From Clostridiales bacterium (GTDB lineage Bacteria; Bacillota; Clostridia; Lachnospirales; WQUN01), in assembly GCA_031271275.1 (NCBI GenBank), contig JAISWA010000183.1, positions 1-6,218 on the forward strand: DNA of 6,218 nt, read 5' to 3'. This document shows positions 4,918 to 6,218 of the stretch, in pieces. Below the pieces are notes generated by a model, which was given only the letters and a program-made list of their open reading frames with translations, did not search any database and had not been told where the DNA came from. The translations under genes were made by a program, and so were the position numbers. The stretch's first letter is position 1. Every line of letters begins with the position of its first letter.

Positions 4918-5039
4918 ATATATGCGGCGAAATTAAATATTAAACGGGCGCGAGGAGGACGCGAAGCGCCCGCACGAGTGGAGCTTTTGCATCGGCAAAC
5001 GCGACGCAGCGACCGTTTAAACATTAGCGCCGCATATAT
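4918..5039. repeat. 122-base palindromic element in the murA leader (structured RNA or MITE-like repeat)
   Basis: The ends form a perfect 12-base inverted repeat, ATATATGCGGCG (4918-4929) with its complement at 5028-5039. Inside it is a second perfect pair, TTAAACGG (4940-4947) with CCGTTTAA (5013-5020). The interior holds smaller hairpins: CGCG-AGGAGGA-CGCG (4949-4963), the competing GGGCGC (4946-4951) with GCGCCC (4966-4971), and TTTGC-ATCG-GCAAA (4986-4999). The nested stems would let the transcript fold as a multi-branched structure. I do not recognise a known riboswitch or small RNA class. The perfect terminal repeats also fit a small non-autonomous mobile element. No open frame with a plausible ribosome site and start is present inside it. 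Which of the two explanations is right cannot be told from one copy. Confidence 0.6.
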
Positions 5040-5068
5040 AGATTATAAATTGCAACTATTCGATAATC

Positions 5069-5074
5069 GGGGGA
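5069..5074 (+). promoter_or_regulatory. Shine-Dalgarno sequence of murA
   Basis: GGGGGA lies 5 bases before the ATG at 5080 and fixes the murA start. Directly before it, GATTAT (5041-5046) and ATAATC (5063-5068) could form a weak AU-rich stem that ends exactly at the ribosome site. The site itself is not paired in any fold I can see. Confidence 0.75.
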
Positions 5075-5079
5075 CTTCT

Positions 5080-6218
5080 ATGGAATATATAACGATAACC
5101 GGCAAGCGCCGGCTTAGCGGGCGTGTCCGCGTAAACGGCGCGAAAAACGCCGCGGTAGCCATCATACCCGCCGCCATCGCATCAGGCGATATTTGTGTAA
5201 TCGAAAACCTTCCAAATATAGAGGACGTTAAGATACAGGCAAGCGCAATCCGCGGACTGGGCGGCGTTTGCGAAGTGCGCGACGAACACACGCTGATAAT
5301 CGACAGCCGCAACATTACCCGCTTCGCCATGACATACGACTCGCTTAAAAACATGCGCGCGTCGTATTATTTTATGGGCGCGCTGCTCGGGCGCTTTAAG
5401 CGCGCGGAAGTGCCCATGCCCGGCGGGTGCAATTTCGGGCTCAGGCCCATCGACTATCATCTAAAAGGTTTCGAGGCGCTTGGCGCGAAGTGCGAGCTTG
5501 AGCACGGCATTATGAAACTTTCCGCCGAGGAACTGACCGGGGCGAACATCTACCTCGACTTCCCAAGCGTGGGAGCCACCATTAACATTATGCTCGCGGC
5601 GGTTTACGCCACGGGGGTTACGCAAATAGAAAACGCGGCGAAAGAGCCCCATGTGGTAGACACCGCCAACTTCCTCAACCGTCTCGGCGCGAAAATCAAA
5701 GGCGCGGGCACGGACATGATTCGCATTACCGGCGTGGAAAAACTGACGGGCGGCGATTACACCATCATCCCCGACCAGATTGAAGCCGGTACATACATGA
5801 TCGCTTCCGCCATAACCGGCGGCGACGTTACGGTGGAAGGCGTTATTCCGAAGCATATGGATTCGCTCACCGCAAAATTGACCGAAATGGGCTGCAAGGT
5901 TACCGAAGGCGACGACACCATACGCGTGGTTTGCGACGGCGGGCTGCAGTCGTGTAACGTCAAGGCCACCACCTACCCGGGCTTCCCCACCGATTTGCAG
6001 CCGCAGATTACCACGCTGCTGTGCAGCGCGAAGGGTACCAGCGTCGTGTCGGAAACCGTGTTCGAGCACCGCTTCCAATACGTAAACGAGCTGAAGCGCC
6101 TCGGCGCGAACATTACGGTGGAAGGGCGCATCGCCATCGTGGAAGGCCCCTGCGAGCTTACCGGCGCGCAGGTAAACGCGACGGACTTGCGCGCGGGCGT
6201 GGCGTTGGTAATTGCCGG
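5080..6218 (+). CDS. murA: UDP-N-acetylglucosamine 1-carboxyvinyltransferase, MurA2/MurZ type (3' end outside window)
   Basis: MurA transfers enolpyruvate from phosphoenolpyruvate to UDP-N-acetylglucosamine in the cytosol, the first committed step of peptidoglycan synthesis and the target of fosfomycin. 379 codons are present of the usual 415-430, so only about 40 residues are missing. Conserved features are GAKNAA with Lys22 and Asn23, KNMRASYYFMGALLGRF (90-106), the catalytic loop PGGCNFGLRP (114-123) with Cys117, VGATINIMLAAVYATG (164-179), ENAAKEPHVVD (184-194), RLGAKIKGAGTD (201-212), PGFPTDLQ (300-307) with Asp305, and DLRAG (369-373). The loop Cys implies a fosfomycin-sensitive enzyme. 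RASYYFMGALLGRF and ATINIMLAA are closer to the second Bacillota paralogue (MurZ/MurAB) than to the E. coli-like one, so a second murA elsewhere is likely (inference). It is divergent from the nusB operon and has its own promoter and long leader. The start at 5080 keeps the standard distance to Lys22. Confidence 0.97.
   Translation, partial: MEYITITGKRRLSGRVRVNGAKNAAVAIIPAAIASGDICVIENLPNIEDVKIQASAIRGLGGVCEVRDEHTLIIDSRNITRFAMTYDSLKNMRASYYFMGALLGRFKRAEVPMPGGCNFGLRPIDYHLKGFEALGAKCELEHGIMKLSAEELTGANIYLDFPSVGATINIMLAAVYATGVTQIENAAKEPHVVDTANFLNRLGAKIKGAGTDMIRITGVEKLTGGDYTIIPDQIEAGTYMIASAITGGDVTVEGVIPKHMDSLTAKLTEMGCKVTEGDDTIRVVCDGGLQSCNVKATTYPGFPTDLQPQITTLLCSAKGTSVVSETVFEHRFQYVNELKRLGANITVEGRIAIVEGPCELTGAQVNATDLRAGVALVIA

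Larger units (their letters stand above)
4685..5079. other. divergent intergenic region between the nusB operon and murA
   Basis: These 395 bases hold no gene I can support. From left to right they contain the ribosome site and promoter of the minus-strand operon, about 90 bases between the two promoters, the plus-strand promoter, and a leader of nearly 200 bases with a large palindromic element before murA. The stretch between the promoters has a short inverted repeat, GCGTT (4769-4773) and AACGC (4780-4784), which might be an operator, but nothing else backs that. Confidence 0.7.

Noticed and set aside
4986..5022. Strings GGCAAAC and GACGCA in the murA leader recall the c-di-GMP-I (GEMM) riboswitch
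   Set aside because: The hairpin that should separate these strings, with its tetraloop, is absent and the downstream receptor sequence does not match, so the resemblance is only of short words.
4978..5079. In-frame GTG at 4978 that would extend murA by 34 residues
   Set aside because: The frame is open through the leader, but the GTG has no ribosome site at the right distance. The start at 5080 has GGGGGA and places the conserved Lys at residue 22, as in known MurA proteins.
5461..6078. 205-codon minus-strand frame opposite murA
   Set aside because: It is fully antisense to a conserved murA frame and has no recognisable motif or ribosome site; such long shadows are common in GC-rich genes.

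Overview
The window reads as core chromosome from a Gram-positive bacterium of the Bacillota, most likely a moderately GC-rich member of the Clostridia. The reasons are the gene order (Asp23-family gene, nusB, xseA, xseB, ispA, dxs), the close match of the Asp23/YqhY and YuiD-like proteins to Bacillota families, and a MurA of the second Bacillota type (MurA2/MurZ). No genus can be assigned from the sequence alone.

Layout. From 4684 down to 1, seven genes run on the minus strand as one tight operon: an Asp23-family protein, nusB, xseA (broken by one in-frame TAA), xseB, ispA, a DUF212/YuiD-type small membrane protein, and dxs, whose 3' part lies outside the window. Three junctions are ATGA stop/start overlaps (4331-4334, 2344-2347, 983-986). 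A fourth, nusB/xseA, overlaps by 8 bases, and ispA and the DUF212 gene are 3 bases apart. The only loose junction is xseA/xseB, where 124 bases hold an inverted pair of a 27-base repeat. From 4685 to 5079 lies a divergent intergenic region with a good sigma-A-type promoter facing each way and a large palindromic element in the murA leader. murA runs on the plus strand from 5080 and is cut by the window end after 379 codons.

How the genes work together. Dxs opens the MEP pathway to isopentenyl diphosphate, IspA condenses C5 units to farnesyl diphosphate, and the DUF212 protein between them resembles PAP2-type phosphatases, so it may act on a prenyl or other lipid phosphate. XseA and XseB form exodeoxyribonuclease VII. 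NusB is an rRNA antitermination and ribosome-assembly factor. MurA makes the first committed step of peptidoglycan synthesis, which depends on the undecaprenyl carrier derived from farnesyl diphosphate.

The points that deserve a second look are the single ochre codon in an otherwise intact xseA, the paired dispersed-type repeat between xseA and xseB, and the 122-base palindromic element in the murA leader. I see no defence, CRISPR, phage or transposase genes and no tRNA or rRNA, and nothing that makes a convincing case for a new multi-gene system.
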